The notes: generated from the letters alone by a model not told the origin. A stretch of DNA of 64,000 nucleotides from JBBEAM01 sp040882845 (GCA_040882845.1 JBBEAM010000016.1:124001-188000), one strand, 5' to 3'; shown: positions 50,581-60,082, numbered from the stretch's first letter. Made by a program: numbers and translations.

Positions 50581-50967
50581 ATGACCGAGCCTGAAAGCCC
50601 AAACCCGCACAAGGATTTCGACAGCCGCCTCCGGGCGGCGCGCGATGAACAAGACAAGGGGAAGAAGTCTAGCAAATCCAAGGATGACGCGGCCAAGTCG
50701 GGATCCGGACTGGGTCTCGCCTTTCGTATCACCTCGGATATCGTTGCGGCCCTGGCGGTCGGAGTGGTGATCGGGGTGTTGCTCGACAGGTGGCTCGGGA
50801 CCTCACCCTGGCTCTTGATCGTTTTCTTTATCTTTGGCAGCGCCGCGGGCATTCTCAACGTCTTCCGGACCATGGAAGGCTACGGCTACGCCGCCGGGTA
50901 CAGGAAGACAGGAGCCCCGCCCAAGCCCGGCGCGGACGACGAAGCGAACAAGCGGAACAAGCAGTAG
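50581..50967 (+). CDS. atpI: F0F1 ATP synthase assembly protein I (AtpI/AtpZ type)
   Basis: Protein of 128 residues. A charged N-terminal stretch (HKDFDSRLRAARDEQDKGKK) is followed by two membrane helices (LAFRITSDIVAALAVGVVIG and WLLIVFFIFGSAAGILNVFR). The DRWLG turn between them is typical of AtpI, which helps form the c-ring and may carry magnesium. ATG 50581 has a GCGGGGG site before it. First gene of the F0 operon; atpB starts 9 bases later. Confidence 0.88.
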   Translation: MTEPESPNPHKDFDSRLRAARDEQDKGKKSSKSKDDAAKSGSGLGLAFRITSDIVAALAVGVVIGVLLDRWLGTSPWLLIVFFIFGSAAGILNVFRTMEGYGYAAGYRKTGAPPKPGADDEANKRNKQ

Positions 50968-50976
50968 ACAAGAAGA

Positions 50977-51720
50977 ATGGCTGAAAACGGACACCAACAG
51001 CACAGCCCGCTCGAGCAGTTCGAGATTCGCGAGATCGTGCCGATCCATCTCGGCGGCCTGGATATCTCCTTCACCAACTCATCGCTGATGATGGTGATCG
51101 CGGTCGTTCTGATCTCGGTCTTCCTGGTCATGGGCATCGGCCGCGGCGCCACGGTCCCGGGCCGTTGGCAGAGCGCGGCGGAGCTCAGCTACGATTTCAT
51201 CGCCGGACTGATCCGCGACACTGTCGGCCCCGGCGGACGCCCCTACTTCCCGCTGGTCTTCTCGCTGTTCATGTTCGTTCTGGTCGGCAATCTGCTGGGC
51301 ATGCTGCCCTACAGCTTCACCTTCACCAGCCATATCGCCGTCACCTTCGTGCTGGCCGCCGTGGTCTTCATCCTGGTAACGATTCTCGGCTTCGTGAAGC
51401 ACGGCCTCCACTTCTTCACCTTCTTCGTGCCGCCAGGATCGCCGGTCTACATGTGGCCGCTGCTGATCCCGATCGAGATCATCTCCTATCTCTCGCGGCC
51501 GGTCAGCCTGTCGGTCCGGCTGTTCGCCAATATGCTGGCGGGGCATACCCTGCTCAAGGTAATCGCCGGCTTCATCGCCCTTCTGGGGGTCGTCGGCATC
51601 CTGCCGTTCGCGCTGGTCGTGGCTTTGACCGGACTGGAAATCCTGATTGCCTTTCTCCAGGCCTACGTCTTCGCCATTCTGACCTGCCTCTACATCAACG
51701 ACGCACTGCACCTGCACTAG
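50977..51720 (+). CDS. atpB: ATP synthase F0 subunit a
   Basis: Membrane protein of 247 residues. Six helices are visible; the essential Arg lies in PVSLSVRLFANMLAGHTLLK, and AYVFAILTCLYINDALHLH at the C terminus is typical. It forms the proton half-channels next to the c-ring. Confidence 0.96.
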   Translation: MAENGHQQHSPLEQFEIREIVPIHLGGLDISFTNSSLMMVIAVVLISVFLVMGIGRGATVPGRWQSAAELSYDFIAGLIRDTVGPGGRPYFPLVFSLFMFVLVGNLLGMLPYSFTFTSHIAVTFVLAAVVFILVTILGFVKHGLHFFTFFVPPGSPVYMWPLLIPIEIISYLSRPVSLSVRLFANMLAGHTLLKVIAGFIALLGVVGILPFALVVALTGLEILIAFLQAYVFAILTCLYINDALHLH

Positions 51721-51765
51721 GCGCGGCGTCATCTACGAAAACTTCAAGCAAGGGAACTTGGAACC

Positions 51766-51990
51766 ATGGAACTCGAAGCAGCTAAGGCGATCGGCGCCGG
51801 CCTCGCGGTGATCGGTGTGATCGGTGCGGGTGTCGGCATCGGCAGCATCTTCTCCTCCTTCATCACCGCGGTCGGGCGCAACCCGGCGGCGCGCGGCGAG
51901 GTCTTTACCATGACCATGCTGGGCTTCGCCCTGGTCGAGGCCATCGCGCTCTACGCCCTGGTGATCGCGCTTCTGATTCTCTTCGGCTAA
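51766..51990 (+). CDS. atpE: ATP synthase F0 subunit c
   Basis: Protein of 74 residues: two helices joined by a polar loop (AVGRNPAARGEVF). The proton-carrying acid is Glu 58 in FALVEAIALYALVIALLILF. Glycines in the first helix (IGAGLAVIGVIGAGVGIGSI) allow tight ring packing. The Glu and Ala-rich profile is of the proton, not sodium, type. Confidence 0.96.
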   Translation: MELEAAKAIGAGLAVIGVIGAGVGIGSIFSSFITAVGRNPAARGEVFTMTMLGFALVEAIALYALVIALLILFG

Positions 51991-52039
51991 GCGCTTCCGC
52001 CTCGCGGAACGCCTGGCCGCCGACTTCTAGGACGCGGAC

Positions 52040-52534
52040 ATGCCACAGTTAGATCCTTCGGTATTCCCAACCCAGATTTTCTGGCTGGTGCTTACCTTCG
52101 TGCCCCTCTACCTGCTGCTCTGGCGGGTCGTGCTGCCGAGGATGAGCGGCATGCTGGAGGCGCGGCAGCACAAGATCGACAACGATCTTACGCGCGCCGC
52201 CGCGCTCCGGGACGAGGCCGAGGCCGTGCTCGCCGAGTGCGAGAAGACCATGGCCGGCGCTCAGGCCGAGGCGCAGGCGATGCTGAGGCAGGTCGAGGAG
52301 GAAACCGCGGCCAAGACCGAGGCCGAGGTCGAGAAGGTCAACGAGCGGCTCGCCAAGGAAACCGCGAAGGCCGAGGCCTCGATCGAAAAGGCCAAGCAGG
52401 AGGCTTACGAGAACCTCAAGTCGGTGGTTTCCGAGCTCGCCGTCTCGGCCACCGAAAAGGTGATCGGAATGAAGCTGGGCGGCGAGGATCAGGCCGGCAA
52501 GGCCGTCGAGGCGGCGATGAAGGAGCAGCGCTGA
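52040..52534 (+). CDS. atpF': ATP synthase F0 subunit b'
   Basis: Protein of 164 residues with one N-terminal membrane helix (FWLVLTFVPLYLLLWRVVLP) and a long charged helix that forms the peripheral stalk. Called atpG or atpX in some annotations. Having separate b' and b subunits is typical of alphaproteobacteria and phototrophs. Stop overlaps the atpF start by one base. Confidence 0.92.
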   Translation: MPQLDPSVFPTQIFWLVLTFVPLYLLLWRVVLPRMSGMLEARQHKIDNDLTRAAALRDEAEAVLAECEKTMAGAQAEAQAMLRQVEEETAAKTEAEVEKVNERLAKETAKAEASIEKAKQEAYENLKSVVSELAVSATEKVIGMKLGGEDQAGKAVEAAMKEQR

Positions 52535-53025
52535 TGTCCGCCCTGTTGAACGATCCCACCTTCTGGGTCGCCATCGCCTTCGTCGTCTTTTTCCTGTTGG
52601 TGGGCAAGCCGGTCCTCAAAGCCGTGTTCGGCGGGCTCGATGCCCATGCCGAAAAGATCCGCGCGCAGCTCGACGAGGCGCGCGAGCTGCACGAGGAAGC
52701 GCAGAAGACCCTGGCCGAATACAAGCGCAAGCAGCGCGACGCGGCCAAGGATGCCGAGGCGATCATCGCCCACGCCAAGGAAGAGTCCGAGCGGATGCGG
52801 ACCCGCGCCGAGGAACGCCTGAAGGAATCCATCGACCGCCGCGAGCAGTCCGCCAAGGAGAAGATCGCCCAGGCCGAGGCCTCCGCGCTGAAGCAGGTGC
52901 GCGGCGAGGCCGTGGACCTCGCGATCGCCGCCGCGGCCAAGATCATCGAAGCCAAGCTCGACGCCAAGCAGGCCGACGCGCTGGCCAAGCAGGCGATCGA
53001 CGAACTGCCGAGCAAGCTCAACTAA
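52534..53025 (+). CDS. atpF: ATP synthase F0 subunit b
   Basis: Protein of 163 residues: helix FWVAIAFVVFFLLVGKPVLK, then a long amphipathic helix (AEKIRAQLDEARELHEEAQK onward) making the stator with b'. A strong terminator follows, so the operon ends here and the F1 genes are elsewhere. Confidence 0.95.
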   Translation: MSALLNDPTFWVAIAFVVFFLLVGKPVLKAVFGGLDAHAEKIRAQLDEARELHEEAQKTLAEYKRKQRDAAKDAEAIIAHAKEESERMRTRAEERLKESIDRREQSAKEKIAQAEASALKQVRGEAVDLAIAAAAKIIEAKLDAKQADALAKQAIDELPSKLN

Positions 53026-53052
53026 ATTCCGGGTTCCAGGAACCGATGCAAG

Positions 53053-53086
53053 AGCCCCGGCCCAGCGCCGGGGCTTTTTCGTTTTT
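53053..53086 (+). terminator. Rho-independent terminator of the F0 operon
   Basis: Perfect 9-base stem AGCCCCGGC / GCCGGGGCT with CCAGC loop (53053-53075) followed by a T-rich tract TTTTTCGTTTTT to 53086. The best terminator in the window. Confidence 0.9.
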
Positions 53087-53142
53087 CCTCCCCCGCAACG
53101 CGGGAAGCGGCTATCAAGACGCCCTTGTCAGGGAGGTTCGTG

Positions 53143-53943
53143 ATGGAGAGAGAGGCCTATACCGCCGCCAACAAGGCGGCCTGGAACGACTCGGCGGCGC
53201 TGCACCGTGCGGGCGCTGCGTGGGAGCGGTTGCGCGAAGGCTTCGCGCAGCCTGGTTTCTCCTGCCTCGACGCGGTCGAGACGGCGCTGTTCGCCGAGGT
53301 CGGCATCGCCGGCAAGGACGTGGCGCAGCTCTGCTGCAACAACGCCCGCGAGATTCTCTCGGTCAAGAACCTGGGCGCGGCGCGCTGCGTCGGTTTCGAT
53401 CAGTCGGCTGCCTTCCTGGCGCAAGGTGGCGAGCTGGCCGTCCTCGCCGGGCAGGAGCTGGAGCTGGTCGAGGGCGACGTCTATGCCATCCCGGCGGCCT
53501 ACGACGGCAGCTTCGACATCGTCCTGATCACCATCGGCGTGTTCGGCTGGATGCCCGATCTGGGCGCGTTCTTTGCGATCGTCGCGCGGCTGCTGAAGCC
53601 GGGCGGGCAGCTGCTGGTGCACGAGGAACACCCGATCATGAACGTCTTCGAGCCCGCGGCCGAACGGCCCTTCGAGCCAGCCAGCTCCTATTTCCGCAAG
53701 GCCCCCTTCGCCGAGAACCACGCCATCGTCTACTACGGCGAAGAGGCGCCCGAGGTCGAGACCCACTACTGGTTCGTCCACCCGCTGAGCGCGGTGATCA
53801 TGGTCGCGCTCGGCGCCGGGCTGACGCTGGAGAGCTTCCGCGAATACCCCAACAACATCTCCTCGGCGGAATTCGACCTCTACGAGACCCGCGCCGGGGT
53901 CGAGCTGCCGATGAGCTACACCCTGGTGGCGCGCAAGGCCTGA
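53143..53943 (+). CDS. SAM-dependent methyltransferase (class I)
   Basis: Protein of 266 residues. The SAM-binding region is unusual in form: AQLCCNNAREILSVKNLGAA then CVGFDQSAAFL; the later strand FDIVLITIGVFGWMPDLGAF and LLKPGGQLLVHEEHP are typical of class I enzymes. Substrate unknown. GGGAGG lies before ATG 53143. Confidence 0.82.
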   Translation: MEREAYTAANKAAWNDSAALHRAGAAWERLREGFAQPGFSCLDAVETALFAEVGIAGKDVAQLCCNNAREILSVKNLGAARCVGFDQSAAFLAQGGELAVLAGQELELVEGDVYAIPAAYDGSFDIVLITIGVFGWMPDLGAFFAIVARLLKPGGQLLVHEEHPIMNVFEPAAERPFEPASSYFRKAPFAENHAIVYYGEEAPEVETHYWFVHPLSAVIMVALGAGLTLESFREYPNNISSAEFDLYETRAGVELPMSYTLVARKA

Positions 53944-53947
53944 GGCC

Positions 53948-54499
53948 TCACCGGTTCTGGCGGTTGCGCTCCAGCTCTTCGGCGCTCAGCACCAGACCGA
54001 CGTAGATGCGGAAGTCGCGGCCGCTCTGGCCTTCCTTGATCGGGATGGTCGGCTCGATCTCATCGCGATAGCCGATCTGCGTGCGATTGCCCTCGAACTC
54101 CAGGGTGACGCCGAATTCCTCGCGCGCCAGCACGTTCTCGAAGTTGTCGGCGATGGCGACGAAGTAACGGAAGCTGACCCGGCGGTCGTCGTCCGCAGGG
54201 CCGCGCCGCGCGAAGAGGGTCACCGCCATGGTGGTCGCGATCTCGTCGTCGTCGAGTTCGCACTCGCCTTTGACGTCGACGATTCCGGCCTCGAACTCGG
54301 CATCGGTCAGGTCGCGGCCGCTACCCTGGAAGCGGGTCACCTCCATGGCGTCGACCACCGGCACGAGCTGCGGGCAGGCCTTGAGGTAGGGATCCTCGTC
54401 CTCCCCTTCGAACAGGGAGCAGCCGCCCAGGAAGCCGCCGACAGCCAATGTCAGAAGGGCGGCGGCAAGACCGTGGTTGCGCGCGCGAAAGGGTTTCAT
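53948..54499 (-). CDS. Hypothetical lipoprotein
   Basis: Protein of 183 residues with a lipoprotein signal: hydrophobic ALLTLAVGGFLGGC with lipobox LGGC at Cys 27. The rest is acidic (FEGEDEDPYLKACPQLV, then a beta-rich region). AGGA lies 5 bases before ATG 54499. Similar proteins are found in Rhodospirillales without known role. Likely anchored in the inner or outer membrane facing the periplasm. Confidence 0.78.
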   Translation of the reverse strand: MKPFRARNHGLAAALLTLAVGGFLGGCSLFEGEDEDPYLKACPQLVPVVDAMEVTRFQGSGRDLTDAEFEAGIVDVKGECELDDDEIATTMAVTLFARRGPADDDRRVSFRYFVAIADNFENVLAREEFGVTLEFEGNRTQIGYRDEIEPTIPIKEGQSGRDFRIYVGLVLSAEELERNRQNR

Positions 54500-54524
54500 G
54501 CGTATCCTAGCGTTCATTGTGGGC

Positions 54525-54764
54525 CTAGAGCTTGTTGTGCGTGCCATCACAGAGCGGCTTTCCGGCCGAGGCCTTGCAGCCGCAGAACCAGACGTCGCCG
54601 TCGGCCTGGGCCTTATAGGCCAGCGGTTCCAAGCCGTGTTCCTTGTGCGCCCCGTCGCAGAAGGGCTGCTTGGCGGAACGCCCGCAGGCGCACCAATAGT
54701 AGGTGCGGCCTTGCTGCACGCTCATCTTGTACGGCGCCTTCCGGGCCGGGATCGGCTCGCCCAT
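54525..54764 (-). CDS. CDGSH-type iron-sulfur protein, two domains
   Basis: Protein of 79 residues with two CDGSH motifs: WCACGRSAKQPFCDGAHKEH and FCGCKASAGKPLCDGTHNK. Each holds a 2Fe-2S cluster by three Cys and one His. Members transfer clusters or electrons. AAGGAAAG precedes ATG 54764. It lies back-to-back with ispH, an iron-sulfur enzyme. Confidence 0.92.
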   Translation of the reverse strand: MGEPIPARKAPYKMSVQQGRTYYWCACGRSAKQPFCDGAHKEHGLEPLAYKAQADGDVWFCGCKASAGKPLCDGTHNKL

Positions 54765-54887
54765 GATCTTTCCTTTTTTCGGCCCGGCCCCTGTACTAAG
54801 TTCCGGGGCATAGCGGTCCGGCAAGCGGACTCTAGGCAAGGCCCCGCCGCAGCACAAGCATCAGCAGGGCAAGAACGGCAAGACTTC

Positions 54888-55847
54888 ATGATTAAGCCCG
54901 CACTCAAGATCAGACTGGCCAATCCGCGCGGATTCTGCGCCGGGGTGGACCGCGCCATCGCCATCGTCGAGCGGGCGCTGGAGATCTACGGGCCGCCGGT
55001 CTATGTGCGCCACGAGATCGTGCACAACCGCTTCGTCGTCGAGTCGCTGGAATCCAAGGGCGCGGTCTTCGTCGAGGATCTGCGGGAGATCCCCGAGGAC
55101 GTGCCGGTGATCTTCTCCGCCCATGGCGTACCCAAGGCGGTGCCCGCCGAGGCGGAGCGGCGCAACCTGCTTTACGTCGACGCCACCTGCCCGCTGGTCA
55201 GCAAGGTCCACAGAGAGGCCGAGCGCCATCACCGCGCCGGCCGCAAGATCGTGCTGATCGGCCACGCCGGCCATCCGGAGGTGATCGGCACCATGGGCCA
55301 GCTCCCTGAGGGCGCGATCCAGCTGGTCGAAACCCTGGCCGACGTCGAGGGAATCGAGACCGCCGATGCTTCGGAACTCGCCTATGTCACCCAGACCACG
55401 CTCTCGGTGGACGACACCGCACTGATCATCGCCGCACTGAAGGCGCGGTTTCCCGAGATCCAGGGGCCGAAGAAGGAAGACATCTGCTACGCCACAACCA
55501 ACCGCCAGGAGGCGGTCAAGGAAATCTCCCAGGACGCCGACCTGGTGGTGGTGGTCGGCGCGCCGAACTCCTCCAACTCGCAGCGCCTGGTCGAGGTGGC
55601 CAAACGCCACGGCGCAAGCCGCGCCCTGCTGGTGCAGCGCGCCGCCGATATTCCCTGGGAGGCGCTCGACAGCCTGCGCCTGGTCGGCCTGACCGCCGGG
55701 GCCTCGGCGCCGGAGGTGCTGGTCGAGGAGGTGATCGACGCCTTCCGCGCCCGCTATGCCGTCGAGATCGAGATGCTGGACAAGCCGGAGGAAGGCGTGC
55801 ACTTCAAGCTGCCGCGCCTGCTCTCCGATCCGGCCTCCGCGGCCTAG
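54888..55847 (+). CDS. ispH: 4-hydroxy-3-methylbut-2-enyl diphosphate reductase
   Basis: Protein of 319 residues, last step of the MEP isoprenoid pathway, giving IPP and DMAPP. The cluster Cys lie in NPRGFCAGVDRA (Cys 17), DATCPLVSKVHRE and DICYATTNRQEAVKE; the catalytic Glu is in the THR-like block YVTQTTLSVDDT. Start at ATG 54888. Followed by thrB after 23 bases. Confidence 0.96.
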   Translation: MIKPALKIRLANPRGFCAGVDRAIAIVERALEIYGPPVYVRHEIVHNRFVVESLESKGAVFVEDLREIPEDVPVIFSAHGVPKAVPAEAERRNLLYVDATCPLVSKVHREAERHHRAGRKIVLIGHAGHPEVIGTMGQLPEGAIQLVETLADVEGIETADASELAYVTQTTLSVDDTALIIAALKARFPEIQGPKKEDICYATTNRQEAVKEISQDADLVVVVGAPNSSNSQRLVEVAKRHGASRALLVQRAADIPWEALDSLRLVGLTAGASAPEVLVEEVIDAFRARYAVEIEMLDKPEEGVHFKLPRLLSDPASAA

Positions 55848-55870
55848 ACTCAGGGGCGCGGCTGGGGGCC

Positions 55871-56836
55871 ATGGCGGTTTACACGGAGGTCACCGACGAG
55901 GATCTGGCTGCCTTTCTGGCAGACTACGATCTCGGCGAGCCGCGCGCCTTCAAGGGTATCGCCGAGGGGGTCGAGAACTCCAACTACCTGCTGCAGACCA
56001 CGGCCGGAAACTTCATCTTGACGCTCTATGAGAAGCGGGTGAATCCGAACGACCTGCCCTTCTTCCTCGGCCTGATGGACCATCTGGCGGCCCAGGACAT
56101 CCCCTGTCCGACGCCGGTCCACGCGCGCGACGGCATCGCCCTGCGCGAGCTCTGCGGCCGCCCGGCGGCAATCATCACCTTCCTCGACGGCCTCTGGCCC
56201 CGGCGCATCCATCCGGAGCACTGCGGCCCGCTGGGCGCCGCCCTGGCCAGGATGCATCTGGCGGGGCAGAGCTTCGAAGGCGTCCGGGAGAACGACCTCT
56301 CGGTCGGCGGCTGGCGGCCCCTGCTGGAAGCCAGCGGCAGCCGCAGCGAAGAGGTACAGCGTGGCCTGACCCGGGAGCTCGAAACCGCCCTGGAAAGCCT
56401 GGAAGCCGACTGGCCCAGCGGCCTGCCGAGCGGGGTGATCCACGCCGACCTTTTCCCGGACAACGTCTTCTTCCAGGGCGACCGGCTGACGGGGCTGATC
56501 GACTTCTACTTCGCCTGCACGGATTTCTTCGCTTACGACCTGGCGGTCTGCCTCAACGCCTGGTGCTTCGAGCCCGACGGCGCCTTCAACGTCACCAAGG
56601 CGCGGCTGCTGCTGCGCGCCTACCGCCAGGTGCGGCCGCTGGAGCCCGCCGAACTGGAGGCCCTGCCGCTGCTCGCCCGGGGCTCGGCGATCCGCTTCCT
56701 GCTGACCCGGCTCTACGACTGGCTGAACTGCCCCGCCGGGGCGCTGGTCAAGCCCAAGGATCCGCTGGAATACCTGCGCAAGCTGCGCTTCCACCAGGCG
56801 GTCAAGACGCCCGCGGAGTACGGGCTGGACGCATGA
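55871..56836 (+). CDS. thrB: Homoserine kinase
   Basis: Protein of 321 residues, the APH-fold (type II) homoserine kinase typical of Proteobacteria, not the GHMP form. Motifs: IAEGVENSNYLLQTTAGNFI, catalytic loop GVIHADLFPDNVFF and metal loop IDFYFACTDFFAYDLAVCLN. It makes O-phosphohomoserine for ThrC, whose gene lies at the end of this window. Its stop overlaps the rnhA start by four bases. Confidence 0.94.
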   Translation: MAVYTEVTDEDLAAFLADYDLGEPRAFKGIAEGVENSNYLLQTTAGNFILTLYEKRVNPNDLPFFLGLMDHLAAQDIPCPTPVHARDGIALRELCGRPAAIITFLDGLWPRRIHPEHCGPLGAALARMHLAGQSFEGVRENDLSVGGWRPLLEASGSRSEEVQRGLTRELETALESLEADWPSGLPSGVIHADLFPDNVFFQGDRLTGLIDFYFACTDFFAYDLAVCLNAWCFEPDGAFNVTKARLLLRAYRQVRPLEPAELEALPLLARGSAIRFLLTRLYDWLNCPAGALVKPKDPLEYLRKLRFHQAVKTPAEYGLDA

Positions 56837-57285
56837 CCAAGGCCAATGGGGACAGCGTCGAAGTCTTCACCGACGGCGCCTGCTCCGGCAACCCGGGGCC
56901 GGGCGGCTGGGGGGCGCTGCTGCGCTATGGCGGGCGGGAGAAGGAGCTGTTCGGCGGCGAGGCCAAGACCACCAACAACCGCATGGAGATGATGGCCGCG
57001 ATCCAGGCCCTGGAGGCGCTGAAACGTCCCTCCCGAGTCGAAATCACCACCGACAGCAGCTACCTGCGCGACGGCATCACCAAGTGGATCCACGGCTGGA
57101 AGAAGAACGGCTGGAAGACCGCCGCCAAGAAACCGGTCAAGAACAAGGATCTCTGGGAACGCCTCGACCGGGCGCTGAAGACCCATGAGATCGCCTGGCA
57201 CTGGATCAAGGGCCACAGCGGCCACCCGGAGAACGAACGCGCCGACGCCCTGGCGCGCCAAGGCATCGACGAGGTTCGCGGCTAG
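56833..57285 (+). CDS. rnhA: Ribonuclease HI
   Basis: Protein of 150 residues. Catalytic residues can be placed: Asp in VFTDGACSGNPGPGGWG, Glu in NNRMEMMAAIQAL, Asp in TTDSSYLRDG and Asp in NERADALARQG. The basic handle KKNGWKTAAKKPVKNKDLWE binds the hybrid. It cleaves RNA in RNA:DNA hybrids. A second RNase H (HII) is at 41300. Confidence 0.96.
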   Translation: MTKANGDSVEVFTDGACSGNPGPGGWGALLRYGGREKELFGGEAKTTNNRMEMMAAIQALEALKRPSRVEITTDSSYLRDGITKWIHGWKKNGWKTAAKKPVKNKDLWERLDRALKTHEIAWHWIKGHSGHPENERADALARQGIDEVRG

Positions 57286-57768
57286 TTAGAGCTTCGAGAG
57301 CACCGACTCGGCGCTCGAGACCTCGAAGGCGCCGGGCTCCTCGAGCAGCAGCTCGGTGACCTTGCCGTCCTCTGCGATCAGCGCGAAGCGCTGGCAGCGG
57401 GTGCCGAGGCAGAAGCCCGAGGCATCCATCTCCAGTCCCATGGCCTTGGTCAGCTCGCCGTTGCCGTCGGCGACCATCACCACGTCCTCGCCGGCGTTCT
57501 GGGCCTTCGCCCACTCGGCCATCACGAAGGGGTCGTTGACCGACATGCAGGCGACCAGGTCGACGCCCTTGTCGCGCAGTTCCTGGACATGGTTGAGAAA
57601 GCCCGGCAGATGCTTGGCCGAGCAGGTCGGGGTGAAGGCGCCGGGCACGCCGAACAGCACGACCTTCTTGCCCTTGAACAGCTCTGCGGTGTTCTGGTCC
57701 TCCATGCCGTTCGCGCCGAGATGCTTCAGCGTGACGGCGGGAATGGCGTCGCCTACCTGGATGGTCAT
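57286..57768 (-). CDS. Peroxiredoxin (Prx5 type)
   Basis: Protein of 160 residues. The peroxidatic Cys is residue 49 in VPGAFTPTCSAKHLPGF; the later Cys lie in GFCLGTRCQRFALI. It reduces hydrogen peroxide and alkyl peroxides, with glutaredoxin or thioredoxin. The stop directly abuts the rnhA stop. Confidence 0.93.
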   Translation of the reverse strand: MTIQVGDAIPAVTLKHLGANGMEDQNTAELFKGKKVVLFGVPGAFTPTCSAKHLPGFLNHVQELRDKGVDLVACMSVNDPFVMAEWAKAQNAGEDVVMVADGNGELTKAMGLEMDASGFCLGTRCQRFALIAEDGKVTELLLEEPGAFEVSSAESVLSKL

Positions 57769-57874
57769 GGTGTCCCCCTCATGGGTTTGTTGAAGTGCGT
57801 TGCAGCGGGCCCGCTGCACTGCCTAACAGATAGGCGCGGAGGGCGCTGCCGCCAAGCCCTGCGAGGGCCTGAGA

Positions 57875-59974
57875 TCAGCCGCCGCGCGCCCGTTCCATCG
57901 CTTCCAGCACCGCTTCCCCGCTCAGCAGCTCCGGCAAGGCAATGCCCTCGGGCGCGCCAGGGCCATAGACGGCGTTGAAGGGAATGCCGTAGCGCCCGAA
58001 GCTCTCCAGGTAAGCGGAGATTTCCTGCGACGGCAGGGTCCAGTCGCCGCGCATCCGGGTCACGCCCCCGGCCGCAAGCGCCGGCGCCACCGGCGCGCGG
58101 TCCAGCACCAGGGTCTTGTTCGCCTGGCAGGTGATGCACCACTCGGCGGTGACGTCGACGAAGACCACCTGCCCTTCGGCGACCAGGGCACCTATCCCGG
58201 CAGGGTCAAGGTTCCGCCAGCCGGACTGCTCGGCCACCGCCTGCCGCGGCTGTGCGCCTGGCAGGGCGGAGAGCCCGAGAACCGCGGCGGAGAGCAGCAG
58301 CAGAGCAGAGAGGAAGACCGGACGCAGCAGGCGCCCGCGCAGCAGGGTGACGGCGGCCAGGACCAGCAGCAGCGCGGCGACTCCGGCGGCGATCCACAGC
58401 CCGCTCTGGGTCAGCAGTACCGACAGCAGCCACACCGCCGTCGCCGCCAGGGCGAGCCCGAGAAGCCGGCGCAGGACGAGCATCCAGCGCCCCGGTCTGG
58501 GCAGCGCCGTAGCCAGGCGCGGAAAGCTGGCGATCAGCAGATAGGGCGCCGCCAGGCCGAGCCCAAGGAACAGGAAGATCGCCAGGATCTCCAGGCTGCC
58601 GCGCGCCAGGGCGAAGCCCACGGCGGTGCCCAGGAAGGGCGCCGAGCAGGGTGTCGCCAGCAGGGTTGCGAAGCCGCCGGTCAGAAACGCGCCGGTCAGG
58701 GATTTTTCATCGCCCTCCTGCGCTCCTTGCCGCGCCGCCATGTCGCCGAGCCCGCCGGGCAGGCGGACCTCGAAGACGCCGAAGAGATTGAGCGCGAACA
58801 GCGTCACAACCAGGGCCATGAAGGCGAGGAAGACCGGCTGCTGGAACTGGATTCCCCAGCCCACCGCCAAGCCGGCCGACTTGAGGGCGATCGCCCCGGC
58901 CGCCAGCAACAGGAAGGAGGCGAGGACTCCGGCCGCCGTCGCCAGGAAGGAGCGTCGCACGGGTCCCGCCGCGCCGCCGCCGTGGCTGACCACCGACAGC
59001 AGCTTGATCGAGAGCACCGGCAGCACGCAGGGCATCAGATTGAGAATCAGGCCGCCGAGCAGCGCCAGGCCGAGTATCACCGGCAAGCTTGCGCCGCCGG
59101 TCTCCGGCGCCGCCCCGGCTGCAGACGCCAACAGCGGCGTCACGCGCTTTTCGACGCCACGGTCGACGTCGGTCAGGGTGAGGCGCAGTTCCCGGCCCTC
59201 CAGGCCGCCTTCGGCCTGGGCGCCGGCGCGCACCGGGAGGCTGATCTCAGCCCGGCGGCCATCCTCCTCCAGGGTTATCGTGGGCGACCCGAAACCGAAG
59301 GCCGGAGCCTCCTCGACCAGAACGTCGGGGGCCCGGAAAGGCGTCTCGGAGCGGGCCACGACATGCAGCGTCTCCTGCCCCGCGCCGTCCCTGCTCAGAC
59401 TGACGCGTTCCAGCCCCAGCCCCTTCTCGACCTCGATGCCCGGCACCTTGGCGGCGTAGCCGGCGATCAGCGCCGCTTCCGGGTCGCTGCCGCCGCTGCC
59501 GGCCGGCAGGGCGAGGCTGATCGTCTCCTCATGGGGAACGCAGATTTCCTCGCAGACCAGGTAGGACACCAGGGCCTCGAGGCGCAGCGCCTCGCCCGGC
59601 TGTTCCGGCGTGACGGTCAAGGGGAAGACCACCTCGCCCTTGTAGCCGAAGGTCTGCAGGCCGAAGAGCTCGAAACGGTGCGGCACCGGCCAGTCCATCT
59701 CCAGCCCGGCCAGGTTCTGCGACGCGCCGGTGTCGAGCCGCGGCGGATAGCCGGCGTCACCGGGACTGCGCCAGTAGATCTCCCAGCCCTCGGGCAGCTG
59801 GAACTGCAGGCCGAACTGCAGGCTTTCCGCCGCACCGACGCCGGAGACCGCGGAAACCAGCCGCAGGCGGCTGTGCTGGTTCTCCGCCCAGGGGCCGGCG
59901 GCGGCCAGCGCCTGACCCGCCCCGAGGATCAGCAGCAGAAGTCCCACGCCTGCAGAAAACAACCTAGATTTCAA
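57875..59974 (-). CDS. DsbD/ScsB-type membrane thiol:disulfide reductase
   Basis: Protein of 699 residues: signal peptide (LFSAGVGLLLLILGAGQALA), a periplasmic domain with Cys pair SYLVCEEICVPHEET, about eight membrane helices (first with MPCVLPVLSIKLLS, later TPCSAPFLGTAVGF), and a C-terminal thioredoxin-like domain with DVTAEWCITCQANKTL (CITC). It passes electrons from the cytosol to periplasmic thiols. I choose TTG 59974 because GGAGGGG lies 8 bases upstream; a longer frame exists but begins before the signal. Confidence 0.9.
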   Translation of the reverse strand: MKSRLFSAGVGLLLLILGAGQALAAAGPWAENQHSRLRLVSAVSGVGAAESLQFGLQFQLPEGWEIYWRSPGDAGYPPRLDTGASQNLAGLEMDWPVPHRFELFGLQTFGYKGEVVFPLTVTPEQPGEALRLEALVSYLVCEEICVPHEETISLALPAGSGGSDPEAALIAGYAAKVPGIEVEKGLGLERVSLSRDGAGQETLHVVARSETPFRAPDVLVEEAPAFGFGSPTITLEEDGRRAEISLPVRAGAQAEGGLEGRELRLTLTDVDRGVEKRVTPLLASAAGAAPETGGASLPVILGLALLGGLILNLMPCVLPVLSIKLLSVVSHGGGAAGPVRRSFLATAAGVLASFLLLAAGAIALKSAGLAVGWGIQFQQPVFLAFMALVVTLFALNLFGVFEVRLPGGLGDMAARQGAQEGDEKSLTGAFLTGGFATLLATPCSAPFLGTAVGFALARGSLEILAIFLFLGLGLAAPYLLIASFPRLATALPRPGRWMLVLRRLLGLALAATAVWLLSVLLTQSGLWIAAGVAALLLVLAAVTLLRGRLLRPVFLSALLLLSAAVLGLSALPGAQPRQAVAEQSGWRNLDPAGIGALVAEGQVVFVDVTAEWCITCQANKTLVLDRAPVAPALAAGGVTRMRGDWTLPSQEISAYLESFGRYGIPFNAVYGPGAPEGIALPELLSGEAVLEAMERARGG

Positions 59975-60082
59975 GATCTTGCCCCTCCGCCTCGCGGCTC
60001 TGGGATTCACAACGCACAGCGTAAGATATAGTATGGATGGCACGCCACAGTGAGGTCACAAAGGCGTGTTTTCACTGTCATC